Part shown: positions 1-7,329 of the stretch, piece after piece | Position numbering within the stretch: position 1 is the first letter of the stretch | How the letters are laid out: every line of letters begins with the position of its first letter | The notes under the pieces: generated by a model | The model's input: only the letters and a program-made list of their open reading frames with translations | What the model was told of the DNA's origin: nothing | Database searches by the model: none | DNA from: an uncultured Fidelibacterota bacterium | Lineage (GTDB): Bacteria > Marinisomatota > Marinisomatia > SCGC-AAA003-L08 > GCA-002707645 | Length of the DNA: 7,555 nt | NCBI GenBank assembly: GCA_913020255.1 | Contig: CAJWAW010000030.1 | Coordinates: 1 to 7,555, forward strand | Direction of reading: 5' to 3' | Position numbers and translations under genes: made by a program

Positions 1-2265
1 AGGATTGGTTTTTCTATATATACTTGACATATCTTCTAATATTGAACATTCCTTAAATGATTCAATTGCGTCATCCCATTTTTGATTTAAATATAAGTTT
101 CTAGCTGCTTCAAATTTAATTAATAGTTTATTTAAAGATTCAGTTTTATCTTCAACTTTACATAATAGTTCGTAGACATTAATAGATTCCTTTTTACCTT
201 GCACACGTATAGCCCCTAGTTTTCTATATATAAAATTATCTTTAGTTGCATTTACAACAGTTTCTGATACCTGAGCATCAATGCCCCAGTGTTTTGCTCC
301 TGATTCTAATCTTGCTGCTAAATTAACAGCATCACCCATACATGTATAATTCATTTGTAAAGATGAACCCATATTCCCAGTAACTAAATTACCTGTATTA
401 ATACCAACACGATGATTCATATTTTTAATCAAATCAGACCATTTATTATCTTGAGACCATTTTTCTCTTAATTGGGTAAGCTTCTCATTCATTTGGATAA
501 TAGATAATATGGCTTTATGTTCATGATTTTCAACTTTAATAGGGGCCCCATAGAAAGCTACTATTGCATCACCAATATATTTATCAATTGTTCCGCCATT
601 ATTTAAAATAATTTGCGTCATCTCTGTTAAGTATTCATTCAACAACTCTACTAATTCTGGCGCAGATAATTCTTCAGAAATAGATGAAAAACTAGCAACA
701 TCTGAAAATATCACTGTATGATAGCCTTCTTCTCCACCTAATTTTGGTATTGTTTTATTTTGATACATTTGATCAACTAGTTCAGAAGAAATATAATTTC
801 CAAAAGTAGTCTTTAAAAACTTCTTATCTTGATTTTCAGTATACAATTTATAACATAAATTAAAGCCATAACTAAGAATAGCTGAAGATATAGGATATAC
901 TACAGGTAAAACTATTGACTCTGATATACCGGGTACATTAATTGTTAAATTCACAAAATATTTAAAAAGCCATAAAAAATCATTTAAAAAAGCTCCAATT
1001 GAAATATTAAACCATATTAAAATAATGGAAAAAGTAATTAATAAAGAATTAATTGGATTAAAATACTTCATAATAAAAAATACTAAAAATGAAATACATA
1101 ACATTATCAACATACTAATTATTATATCATTAATATTGCTATCTAACCCTAAAAATGAAATTGGAATATTAATATTATTAGAATCTAATAATTGTTGAAT
1201 TACATTAGCATGTATTTCAACACCAAACATTTCTCCATTATCATTAAATGGGGTATTAAAAATATCATGATGCTCTTGTAATGCCGAACCAATAATAGCT
1301 ATTTTACCCGAAAAAGGATTAACACCTGTCCATCCATCCATTGTAAAAAGTTCCATAAACCCATCAATTTCATCATGATTTTTTAATATAGGGTCGCAAT
1401 CTCCTTCTTCAGGATAACACGATCCATCATCTAAAATTTCATGAACTGGAACTGTATTAAAAGTTTTTAATCTACCATAAGAACTAGGACCAAAATAATT
1501 TATTAAAAATGTATTTTTATTTTGATAAAACGGAATAAATAAATCACCAATATATAATCCATCTTTTTGTAAAACGGGATTTTTCTTAGTAAAAGACATA
1601 ACACTTTGAAGTGCCAATGAATAATACGATTGTTGATAAGAATCATTTACCCTATTATCATAAGCAATATATTGCCTTATAAAACCATCTCTATCACTAA
1701 CAGTTCCAACTAAACCTAATTTAGCATCACGATTTTTGATAATATCATCACTAGGCTTTATTAAAGTAAAACTTTGACCTGCTATACCTGTTTCAATAAG
1801 ATTATTAGCAGCTAAAATGACTTCAACACCCTTCTTTTTTGCATTTTGAATTGATTGTAAAAAAATTGAATCAGATGCTGTTTTATTGTCAAACATAATA
1901 TCAAAAGCAATAACAGATATATTAGCATCGACTAAATTATCAACAACTTTTGCCCAAATCAATCCTCTATCATATGGATAAAATCTACCAATATTAGTAT
2001 AAGAAGCCTGATCAAGACCAATAATTACTATATCATTATCTTCAGAATATTTTTTTTTGATTGCTTTATTTTCTAATCCATCATATCGATCTTTTAATTG
2101 ATTAGATTGACTATACAGTTTATCACCACTTAATGGACCTCTTAGTTGAAATCTAAAATCATAAAAATTTTGCTCTAAGGTATCATATAAACCAAACCCA
2201 TAAAAAATTGTATTAACCAATACTGATAAAACTGTAAATAAATAAGCTAAATTTTGTTTTCGCAT
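1..2265 (-). CDS. CHASE2-domain class III adenylate cyclase, membrane-bound (C-terminus cut by window edge)
   Basis: Predicted inner-membrane receptor that makes cAMP from ATP. The frame is open for 755 codons from ATG 2265 and runs off the left edge. Residues about 5-24 form a membrane segment. A periplasmic CHASE2 domain follows (about 25-365), with the typical NFYDFRFQLRG start, PYDRG...IAFDIMFD core, IAIIGSA (323-328) and FGVEIHANVIQQLL (347-360). Three more membrane segments lie near 381-399, 407-427 and 449-470, then the FGNYISSELV linker (488-497). The catalytic domain (about 513-690) has metal-binding D522 (FSDV) and D566 (DKYIGDAIVAF), adenine-type K562 and T641, and transition-state N648 and R652 (VNLAARLE). 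The set is complete and points to ATP rather than GTP. A TPR-like tail (WDDAIESFKEC) is truncated. The CHASE2 domain carries an unusual acidic loop with C283 and C290. The start lies 1 nt after the barrel gene's stop (TAA-T-ATG) with no visible Shine-Dalgarno, so translation is probably coupled. Family assignment is firm; the ligand is unknown. Confidence 0.95.
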   Translation of the reverse strand, partial: MRKQNLAYLFTVLSVLVNTIFYGFGLYDTLEQNFYDFRFQLRGPLSGDKLYSQSNQLKDRYDGLENKAIKKKYSEDNDIVIIGLDQASYTNIGRFYPYDRGLIWAKVVDNLVDANISVIAFDIMFDNKTASDSIFLQSIQNAKKKGVEVILAANNLIETGIAGQSFTLIKPSDDIIKNRDAKLGLVGTVSDRDGFIRQYIAYDNRVNDSYQQSYYSLALQSVMSFTKKNPVLQKDGLYIGDLFIPFYQNKNTFLINYFGPSSYGRLKTFNTVPVHEILDDGSCYPEEGDCDPILKNHDEIDGFMELFTMDGWTGVNPFSGKIAIIGSALQEHHDIFNTPFNDNGEMFGVEIHANVIQQLLDSNNINIPISFLGLDSNINDIIISMLIMLCISFLVFFIMKYFNPINSLLITFSIILIWFNISIGAFLNDFLWLFKYFVNLTINVPGISESIVLPVVYPISSAILSYGFNLCYKLYTENQDKKFLKTTFGNYISSELVDQMYQNKTIPKLGGEEGYHTVIFSDVASFSSISEELSAPELVELLNEYLTEMTQIILNNGGTIDKYIGDAIVAFYGAPIKVENHEHKAILSIIQMNEKLTQLREKWSQDNKWSDLIKNMNHRVGINTGNLVTGNMGSSLQMNYTCMGDAVNLAARLESGAKHWGIDAQVSETVVNATKDNFIYRKLGAIRVQGKKESINVYELLCKVEDKTESLNKLLIKFEAARNLYLNQKWDDAIESFKECSILEDMSSIYRKTNP

Positions 2266-2266
2266 A

Positions 2267-5110
2267 TTAAAAGTTATATGATGTTTTTATAAAGAAAAAA
2301 GCACTATTATATATTTGATTATCTTCCATTTTTCTATATCTATATTGATAATTTAAATCAAAAAATAAATTTTTTATAATCTCAATTTTTATACTTAAAG
2401 TAGGATTTAATTGATAATATTTTGAATAGCCAGTAGCCCAACCGAAGGATGACCCAAATTGAATAGTATTAAATATCTTAGATCTATAATAATATCCCTT
2501 TAAATCTACTTGCCTGAGAATTTGTTTTTGATAATAAATACTATTCCCATAGTCATAATAGTTATAATTAAAACTCAGATTAGATGAGAATATTTTTGAC
2601 CATTTAGATTTAATATTAAATACTAATGTTTGATTTAATGATCTTGGAGAAAAATATGTTGAATCATAAGCTATATTGACTTTATATAATAAATCTTTCT
2701 TATTTGATTGAGATATATTAAATAAAAAATTATGAGACCCATAATATTTATAGTCATATGAAATACTAAAATTGGTTTGAAAACCAGAAGTACTTTCTCT
2801 TCGATTAGTTGTATCAGAAACTTCTATATAACCAAATTCATCTGCCCCATCTACATCTGTCCCTATATATTCTTGATAAGAAAATACATCTAATGAATCA
2901 ACCCCATTATCTCTATTAGTTAATTTCAATGATAAACTATATGTTGGTAAACTATAGCCCGGATAATAATTAAAAGCAAAATCATATTTATCAGTTTTAG
3001 ATAAAGCTTTTTTATCAATTTCAATACCATCTTCAATTCTTTTAAAACCACAATTAATAAATAACCTATTATCCAAAATTCTAAATTTATCATTTATATA
3101 TTGCTCACGTATGTCAGTTTGTAGATAAGGATTAGCTAAAGAATAATATTCTGGGCCAATCTGTTTAATCCCTATGTTAAGATTATGTGCAAAATATTTA
3201 AATGAAATATCTGCATTATATGCTAATGAAGGCATAGTAATAATCTTTTCAAATAAAGTAGCATCTGAAAGCAAATCTATTGGTAATAAAGGAGTCTGAT
3301 TAATACTAAATTGAAAGATATCTTCAAAATCTGAAAAATTAATATCAGATGGTAACTCTATATTTTCCATAATCATTCCATCTTCATTATCATCAAACAT
3401 AATATCAAGATCATCTATTGATAGTGTAGGCTGCCAAATATCTTGATTTAATAAACTAATGCTGGAACCAAAATTGAAAATAATATTTTTTTCATCTAAA
3501 GATAATTTAAAATTTGAACTTAATACAAGATTATCTTGAGGTTTAATACCTGCCCAATTTTCTGATAATAAATTATAACTATAATGATCATACCAAGAGT
3601 TCCAATTATTTATTAAATCGTTATACTTAATCGAATAAGTTGTATCACACCCATTTTCTATATTAATTGTAAAAGCATCATAATTATTTGGATTAATTAA
3701 AGAATCAATTAGATTTTCAGGAATTTCAACAACGTACTCTGGCATACTATTTGAAATTTGTGATAATGTATTCAAATTATCTTTAGCTTTAACAAAACCA
3801 AAATTAAAAAATGCTTTATCAGGATTTCCTATACCTATATCAAATCCATAAATATTTCGTTTAAATGAATAATTATCTCTACTAAAATCAATAATATAAT
3901 TACTATCATCAGTAACCCACTCATTTAAACCATCTCCACATCCATCTATACAGCATAATTCTTCTGTTGTAATATCTGTTTGGTTTCCATCTAAATCAAC
4001 ACAAACCATCTGAGAATTAATGTCAGATATAACAATACCATTATTATTAGGATCTCCAGTAACTGCTCTAGATAGCTCTCCTTGTATAATTTTAGTATCA
4101 AAAAATTTAGAATCAATCTTAAGATTTAATCCTCTTACTCGATATCCATTTAATACATATTGATTAATAGTAGGATATGAATCACCTAATTGTAAATGTA
4201 CATATGGAGCTTTAACAGATACTAAATATCGATTTTTATCTTGTTCAAATTCATTACTTTCAGATGATATCTTAAACTTATTTCTAATCTTTAAAAAATC
4301 AAAATTGACTCTATAATCAATATTCATATTATTAGTTGCTAAATTTTCATATTCAGTATTATTAATTGAATAACTATTGCTAATTTTACCAGTGTGACTA
4401 AATAAGGTAGATAATCCTTGAAGTCTATCTTTTGAAATTACGGTAAAACCCCATTTAAAAACTGGTAATTCTCTATTGTATTTATCAAAAAATACCACAT
4501 CAACATTATAACGACCATCTAAAATAAAATCCGGCTTATATATAAAATAATTATCATAAAATGTTACTTTATCCGTTATATCTCTATTATTCAAAAATAC
4601 TTTAGTTTTTATATTGTCAATATTTTTTAACTTGAAATATGATAGAGAAATCAACAAATCTTCCTTATAAACTCTAGAGTTAGGAGCTGGACTAAGTATT
4701 TGAGCAGATTGACTAGTTAATCTGCTTTTAATTCGCTTATTTGTTTGTGAACTATTAATCTTAACTGCTATTGGGTCTTCTATTGGATTAGTATATGGAA
4801 AAGAATAAATACTATTATTAGTTAATTCAAGAATAACATAATAATTAATACCATTTGTAGTGACATACTCTTTTGGTATAGATGTATAAAAGAAATTATC
4901 TTTAGAATGAACCATATCTGTTTGTAGATACTTAATTTGATCATTTGATTTATAATATAAAATTACATTTTTTATATCTTCCAAATCTTGATTAATTAAA
5001 ACTTCAATTTTAATAGCTTCATTTTCAAGAGCATTTTCTATATTTGCATGCTGTATCATTGTGGGATAAAGAAATGAAAAGAGAATTAAATAAAAAAAAA
5101 TTTTTGACAT
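2267..5110 (-). CDS. Large outer-membrane beta-barrel protein with N-terminal Ig-like domains (function unknown)
   Basis: I do not recognise a named family. The 947-residue product begins with a signal peptide (hydrophobic 4-15, cleavage probably near 22-27). A beta-rich domain spans about 30-115 and a second Ig-like domain about 133-225 (ILSPAPNSRVY start, KWGFTVI end). From about 235 to the end there are many alternating aromatic/polar strands, such as FLFNISQSNKKDLLYKVNIA, and the last residue is Phe (IKTSYNF). This is what is expected of an outer-membrane barrel with a C-terminal beta-signal. A GDSYP...YVLNGYRVRG stretch (309-327) opens the barrel part and recalls the GD...RG turns of large barrel proteins. 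Loops at 350-405 (C370, C386, C387, C391), 566-580 and 751-763 are rich in Asp, Asn and Gly and could be exposed and metal-binding. It starts 13 nt after the FecR gene with no Shine-Dalgarno (the gap is only A and T) and ends 1 nt before the cyclase. It may be a receptor or channel feeding the cyclase, but an unrelated structural porin is possible. Confidence 0.85.
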   Translation of the reverse strand: MSKIFFYLILFSFLYPTMIQHANIENALENEAIKIEVLINQDLEDIKNVILYYKSNDQIKYLQTDMVHSKDNFFYTSIPKEYVTTNGINYYVILELTNNSIYSFPYTNPIEDPIAVKINSSQTNKRIKSRLTSQSAQILSPAPNSRVYKEDLLISLSYFKLKNIDNIKTKVFLNNRDITDKVTFYDNYFIYKPDFILDGRYNVDVVFFDKYNRELPVFKWGFTVISKDRLQGLSTLFSHTGKISNSYSINNTEYENLATNNMNIDYRVNFDFLKIRNKFKISSESNEFEQDKNRYLVSVKAPYVHLQLGDSYPTINQYVLNGYRVRGLNLKIDSKFFDTKIIQGELSRAVTGDPNNNGIVISDINSQMVCVDLDGNQTDITTEELCCIDGCGDGLNEWVTDDSNYIIDFSRDNYSFKRNIYGFDIGIGNPDKAFFNFGFVKAKDNLNTLSQISNSMPEYVVEIPENLIDSLINPNNYDAFTINIENGCDTTYSIKYNDLINNWNSWYDHYSYNLLSENWAGIKPQDNLVLSSNFKLSLDEKNIIFNFGSSISLLNQDIWQPTLSIDDLDIMFDDNEDGMIMENIELPSDINFSDFEDIFQFSINQTPLLPIDLLSDATLFEKIITMPSLAYNADISFKYFAHNLNIGIKQIGPEYYSLANPYLQTDIREQYINDKFRILDNRLFINCGFKRIEDGIEIDKKALSKTDKYDFAFNYYPGYSLPTYSLSLKLTNRDNGVDSLDVFSYQEYIGTDVDGADEFGYIEVSDTTNRRESTSGFQTNFSISYDYKYYGSHNFLFNISQSNKKDLLYKVNIAYDSTYFSPRSLNQTLVFNIKSKWSKIFSSNLSFNYNYYDYGNSIYYQKQILRQVDLKGYYYRSKIFNTIQFGSSFGWATGYSKYYQLNPTLSIKIEIIKNLFFDLNYQYRYRKMEDNQIYNSAFFFIKTSYNF

Positions 5111-5123
5111 AAATAAAATATAT

Positions 5124-5891
5124 TTATTTATATTTGATAAGAATTTCTTTTGTATTGCCCAGAGAATCTTCTAATTGGATTCTAATGATATTTTCAGAAT
5201 CAGATAAATTAGAGTTCCCAGTATCCGAGTCTTGATTAATAGAACCATCATCAAAACCAGTATCAATATCTGAATCGTCATAATTACCATTTTCCTGTTC
5301 TAAATTTTCAATTTGCTCTAATTCTTGAGTAGACATATTTTGTGACAAAATATTTCCATTAGAAGTGGATAATACTTGAGTATCTTCGGTTAGCATAACT
5401 ATTCTTCCAGATTCAATATTTTTAATTTCAACTTCTCCCTCTACACCAAAAAATTTATCTCCTTCAGGACCATTACAAACCAACCAAAACTCTGTACCCT
5501 TTACTGTAGCAACAGATGTAGGTGTTACAATAGTAAAATACTCATCTGCTTGATTATCTATATTAAAATTTAAAACACCATTATTGATTTCTACATTTTT
5601 AACAATACTTCTTGATTTTATTCTTCCCTCAATACGAATATCAGAATTTTTTAAAATTTTAATTGAGCTTGCATCATCTAAATATCTATATATTGAAAAA
5701 CCATTATCTCCTGTTCTAATTCTATCATTACCATAGAGACCTAATCCTTTATAGATATTAGTAGTAAATTTTTTATCAGAAAATTTTTGATATTCAACTT
5801 TTCCTTTAGTCTTTGTAACTAAACCTAATGTTTCATTACAAAAAGCAATATTACATAAAATACTTATAATAATAATTGTAATATTTTTCAT
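5124..5891 (-). CDS. Exported FecR-domain protein
   Basis: The 255-residue product has a signal peptide (hydrophobic 4-17, IAFC-NE cleavage region; the residue before Cys18 is Phe, so this is not a good lipobox). A FecR domain follows over about 25-160: NDRIRTGDNG (55-64), a repetitive short-strand middle, then the diagnostic VTPTSVATVKGTEF (122-135) and FFGVEGEVEIKN (147-158). In iron-transport regulation FecR is a membrane-spanning sigma-factor regulator. Here the DUF4880-type anti-sigma segment and internal membrane helix are absent, so the whole protein should lie in the periplasm or on an envelope surface. After residue 189 comes an acidic, low-complexity linker (to about 235), then a short beta-hairpin-like tail (236-255, around IRIQLEDSLGN). 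The ATG overlaps the stop of the upstream gene in ATGA, a classic sign of coupled translation. Adjacency to a barrel and a CHASE2 cyclase suggests it relays or anchors an envelope signal; binding partners are not shown by the sequence. Confidence 0.92.
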   Translation of the reverse strand: MKNITIIIISILCNIAFCNETLGLVTKTKGKVEYQKFSDKKFTTNIYKGLGLYGNDRIRTGDNGFSIYRYLDDASSIKILKNSDIRIEGRIKSRSIVKNVEINNGVLNFNIDNQADEYFTIVTPTSVATVKGTEFWLVCNGPEGDKFFGVEGEVEIKNIESGRIVMLTEDTQVLSTSNGNILSQNMSTQELEQIENLEQENGNYDDSDIDTGFDDGSINQDSDTGNSNLSDSENIIRIQLEDSLGNTKEILIKYK

Positions 5892-7057
5892 TCTACTTCA
5901 ACTTCTAGGAGTTGTATTTCTCCTGAATTTAGTTTTTCAATAATATCATACAAATTTGAAATAGGTACAACTTGATTATTTAATATGATTGTATTGTTTT
6001 GTACTTTAAAATCTTTCAATTCTCCATCATTGTTAAACAATTCTTCATATTGATAACCTAACAATGATTGTAATATATCTTTATATGGATCATCATTTAA
6101 TGAATCATCAAGGATATCTTCAAAAGATGAAACTTTAAAAACAAAAATTTCACTTTTATTATCTTGACTACCTAAAGTTGTCTCATATGATCTTTGAATT
6201 TGCCATACATATAGATTATTAGAAATTAGGTCAAAAGCATCTTGACTTGGGTAAGCAAAACTACCATTAGTTTGTACAGGATAAAAATCTAAACTCTGAT
6301 TTGACGGTAATACAGAAACATCTTCAATTGCATCTGATAATGAAGAATGTAGAGAAGGATCATACTCACAAACTCTAATACCATAATTGCATTGAGTACA
6401 ATAATCACTACTCCAAGTGAATAAAGGCATTGTATTAAATGTTGCGGTTGAACTCGTGTCTTGCATAGCTCCCCCAGGAGATAATAAATCTAAAAACACA
6501 GGCTCATATGCTTCTATTGTTTTAGTAATTGAATCGTATATGACAGAATCATCATCTGAACATCTTAAAGTTACATTTAAATTGTATGTCCCATTAGGTA
6601 TTTTCCCTGATGATAAAATAACACTTTGTATCGCTTCTAACTCACTGAGTGATGCTAAATTTGATTCTTCAGATTTAAAATCAGCCCCTGGAATTGATTG
6701 AGTATCAAAATTAATATCTACATTGCTAAAGACTAATTCTGGTATTACTATATTTGAAATATCAATTATTCCTGACATTAATTCAAAATTAGATAACCCT
6801 AAATCTGGCGAATTAATAATTAATGAATAATAAGCTTTTAAATTGTCTATTTGATTATCTTCTTGGATAATTCTATATCTAAAATATTCTACTGAGGTGT
6901 CACCTGTATTAATATCAATACTATTAATATAAAAACCAATTAATTGATCTGCAAAATAATCTTCTTCAATCTTAAAATTACCACACTGTGTATAGCTAAA
7001 TTCAAAAAAAGAAAATAAACATATAAAAATAATAGTATTAAATATTTTTTTATTCAT
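5888..7057 (-). CDS. Secreted/envelope protein of unknown function with Ig/FN3-like domain
   Basis: First gene of the operon; not a family I can name. The 389-residue product has a signal peptide (hydrophobic 5-20, cleavage probably near 22-24; no lipobox before Cys25). A beta-rich domain covers about 26-183, ending in a GKIPNGTYNLNVTLRCSDD strand pair. A second domain (about 186-309) looks FN3/Ig-like: MPLFTWSSDYC, then YGIRVCEYDPSLHSSLSDAI, and NNLYVWQIQRSYETTLGSQD leading to a final IFVFKV strand. The mature part has five Cys: C25, C166, C220 and C223 (a CTQC pair) and C230, suggesting disulfides or a small metal site. The C-terminal 80 residues look partly helical (DPYKDILQSLLGYQYEELF) and end in a very acidic tail. 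The start at 7057 is supported by AGAGG six bases upstream and by the signal peptide. Its stop overlaps the FecR start. It is probably a periplasmic or cell-surface partner of the downstream genes. Confidence 0.9.
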   Translation of the reverse strand: MNKKIFNTIIFICLFSFFEFSYTQCGNFKIEEDYFADQLIGFYINSIDINTGDTSVEYFRYRIIQEDNQIDNLKAYYSLIINSPDLGLSNFELMSGIIDISNIVIPELVFSNVDINFDTQSIPGADFKSEESNLASLSELEAIQSVILSSGKIPNGTYNLNVTLRCSDDDSVIYDSITKTIEAYEPVFLDLLSPGGAMQDTSSTATFNTMPLFTWSSDYCTQCNYGIRVCEYDPSLHSSLSDAIEDVSVLPSNQSLDFYPVQTNGSFAYPSQDAFDLISNNLYVWQIQRSYETTLGSQDNKSEIFVFKVSSFEDILDDSLNDDPYKDILQSLLGYQYEELFNNDGELKDFKVQNNTIILNNQVVPISNLYDIIEKLNSGEIQLLEVEVE

Positions 7058-7063
7058 ATTGTG

Positions 7064-7068
7064 CCTCT
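7064..7068 (-). promoter_or_regulatory. Shine-Dalgarno-like site of the first operon gene
   Basis: Read on the minus strand the bases are AGAGG, followed by six bases (CACAAT) and then the ATG at 7057. Spacing and sequence fit a ribosome binding site and decide this start. It is the only clear Shine-Dalgarno in the operon: the three downstream starts lack one and are joined by overlap or very short gaps. Confidence 0.6.
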
Positions 7069-7074
7069 GAGGAA

Positions 7075-7101
7075 ATTATATATATATAATAAATGAAACA
7101 A
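7075..7101 (-). promoter_or_regulatory. Possible operon promoter in an A+T palindrome
   Basis: Between the rRNA terminator and the first gene the minus strand has TATAAT (7080-7075), with TTGTTT (7101-7096) about 15 bases upstream. The TATAAT sits inside a perfect 16-base palindrome of only A and T (7075-7090). A start site about seven bases on would leave a leader of roughly 11 bases beginning at the AGAGG. The operon needs a promoter here because a strong terminator precedes it, but the -35 and the spacing are poor and A+T-rich DNA gives such matches by chance. Confidence 0.35.
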
Positions 7102-7113
7102 GAATAATTATAT

Positions 7114-7144
7114 AAAAAAAGGGGTCTAAAAGACCCCTTTTTTT
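7114..7144 (-). terminator. Rho-independent terminator of the rRNA operon (bidirectional)
   Basis: A perfect inverted repeat: seven A, GGGGTCT, a three-base loop, AGACCCC, seven T. The G+C-rich 7-bp stem followed by a run of T works on either strand. On the minus strand it lies 7 bases after the 5S rRNA, so it ends rRNA transcription and separates it from the downstream protein operon. Confidence 0.93.
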
Positions 7145-7151
7145 GAATGTT

Positions 7152-7267
7152 ACTGGTGACGTCCTACTCTCCCACACAGTCTCCCGTGAAGTACCATCGG
7201 CGTAACAAGGCTTAACTTCCGAGTTCGGAATGGAATCGGGTGTGGCCCTTGCACTATGATCACCAGA
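7152..7267 (-). rRNA. rrf: 5S ribosomal RNA
   Basis: Minus-strand 5S rRNA of about 116 bases. The ends pair as helix I: CTGGTGA (7266-7260) with TCACCAG (7159-7153). The conserved loop B/C region CCGAACTCGGAAGTTAAGC is present (7228-7210), as is the 3' GGGAGAGTAGGACG stretch. It follows 23S in the usual 23S-5S order. Exact ends may be off by a few bases. Confidence 0.95.
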
Positions 7268-7329
7268 AATTTTACAATAATTAATTTTTGTAGTTTAATA
7301 AAAATAGGATATTAATTGTAAATTAATAT
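7268..7329 (-). other. 23S-5S internal transcribed spacer
   Basis: About 60 bases, almost only A and T, between 5S and the 3' end of 23S. It has no tRNA and no open frame. It contains a perfect inverted repeat at 7310-7328 (arms TATTAATT and AATTAATA, three-base loop), which could fold in the precursor RNA near the 23S processing site or may simply reflect base composition. Confidence 0.7.

Noticed and set aside
1..2265. Guanylate rather than adenylate cyclase
   Set aside because: The base-recognition positions are Lys (K562) and Thr (T641), the adenine-type pair; guanylate cyclases typically have Glu and Cys/Ser there.
5838..5891. Possible lipoprotein signal (Cys18) in the FecR protein
   Set aside because: The residues before the Cys are I-A-F, and Phe at -1 does not fit a lipobox, so an ordinary signal peptide is preferred.
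5907..5924. Inverted repeat AGGAG/CTCCT near the end of the first operon gene
   Set aside because: The AGGAG on the mRNA lies about 28 bases before the FecR start, too far for a Shine-Dalgarno, and a 5-bp stem with an 8-base loop is weak. It is inside coding sequence and probably chance.
6417..6701. Plus-strand open frame of 94 codons
   Set aside because: It lies wholly inside the 389-residue minus-strand gene, has no ribosome binding site or recognisable domain, and is the antisense shadow of a well-supported frame.
7310..7328. Perfect inverted repeat in the 23S-5S spacer as a terminator or attachment site
   Set aside because: It has only A and T in the arms and lies inside an rRNA transcript that continues into 5S. 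At most it is an RNA-processing fold; composition alone could explain it.
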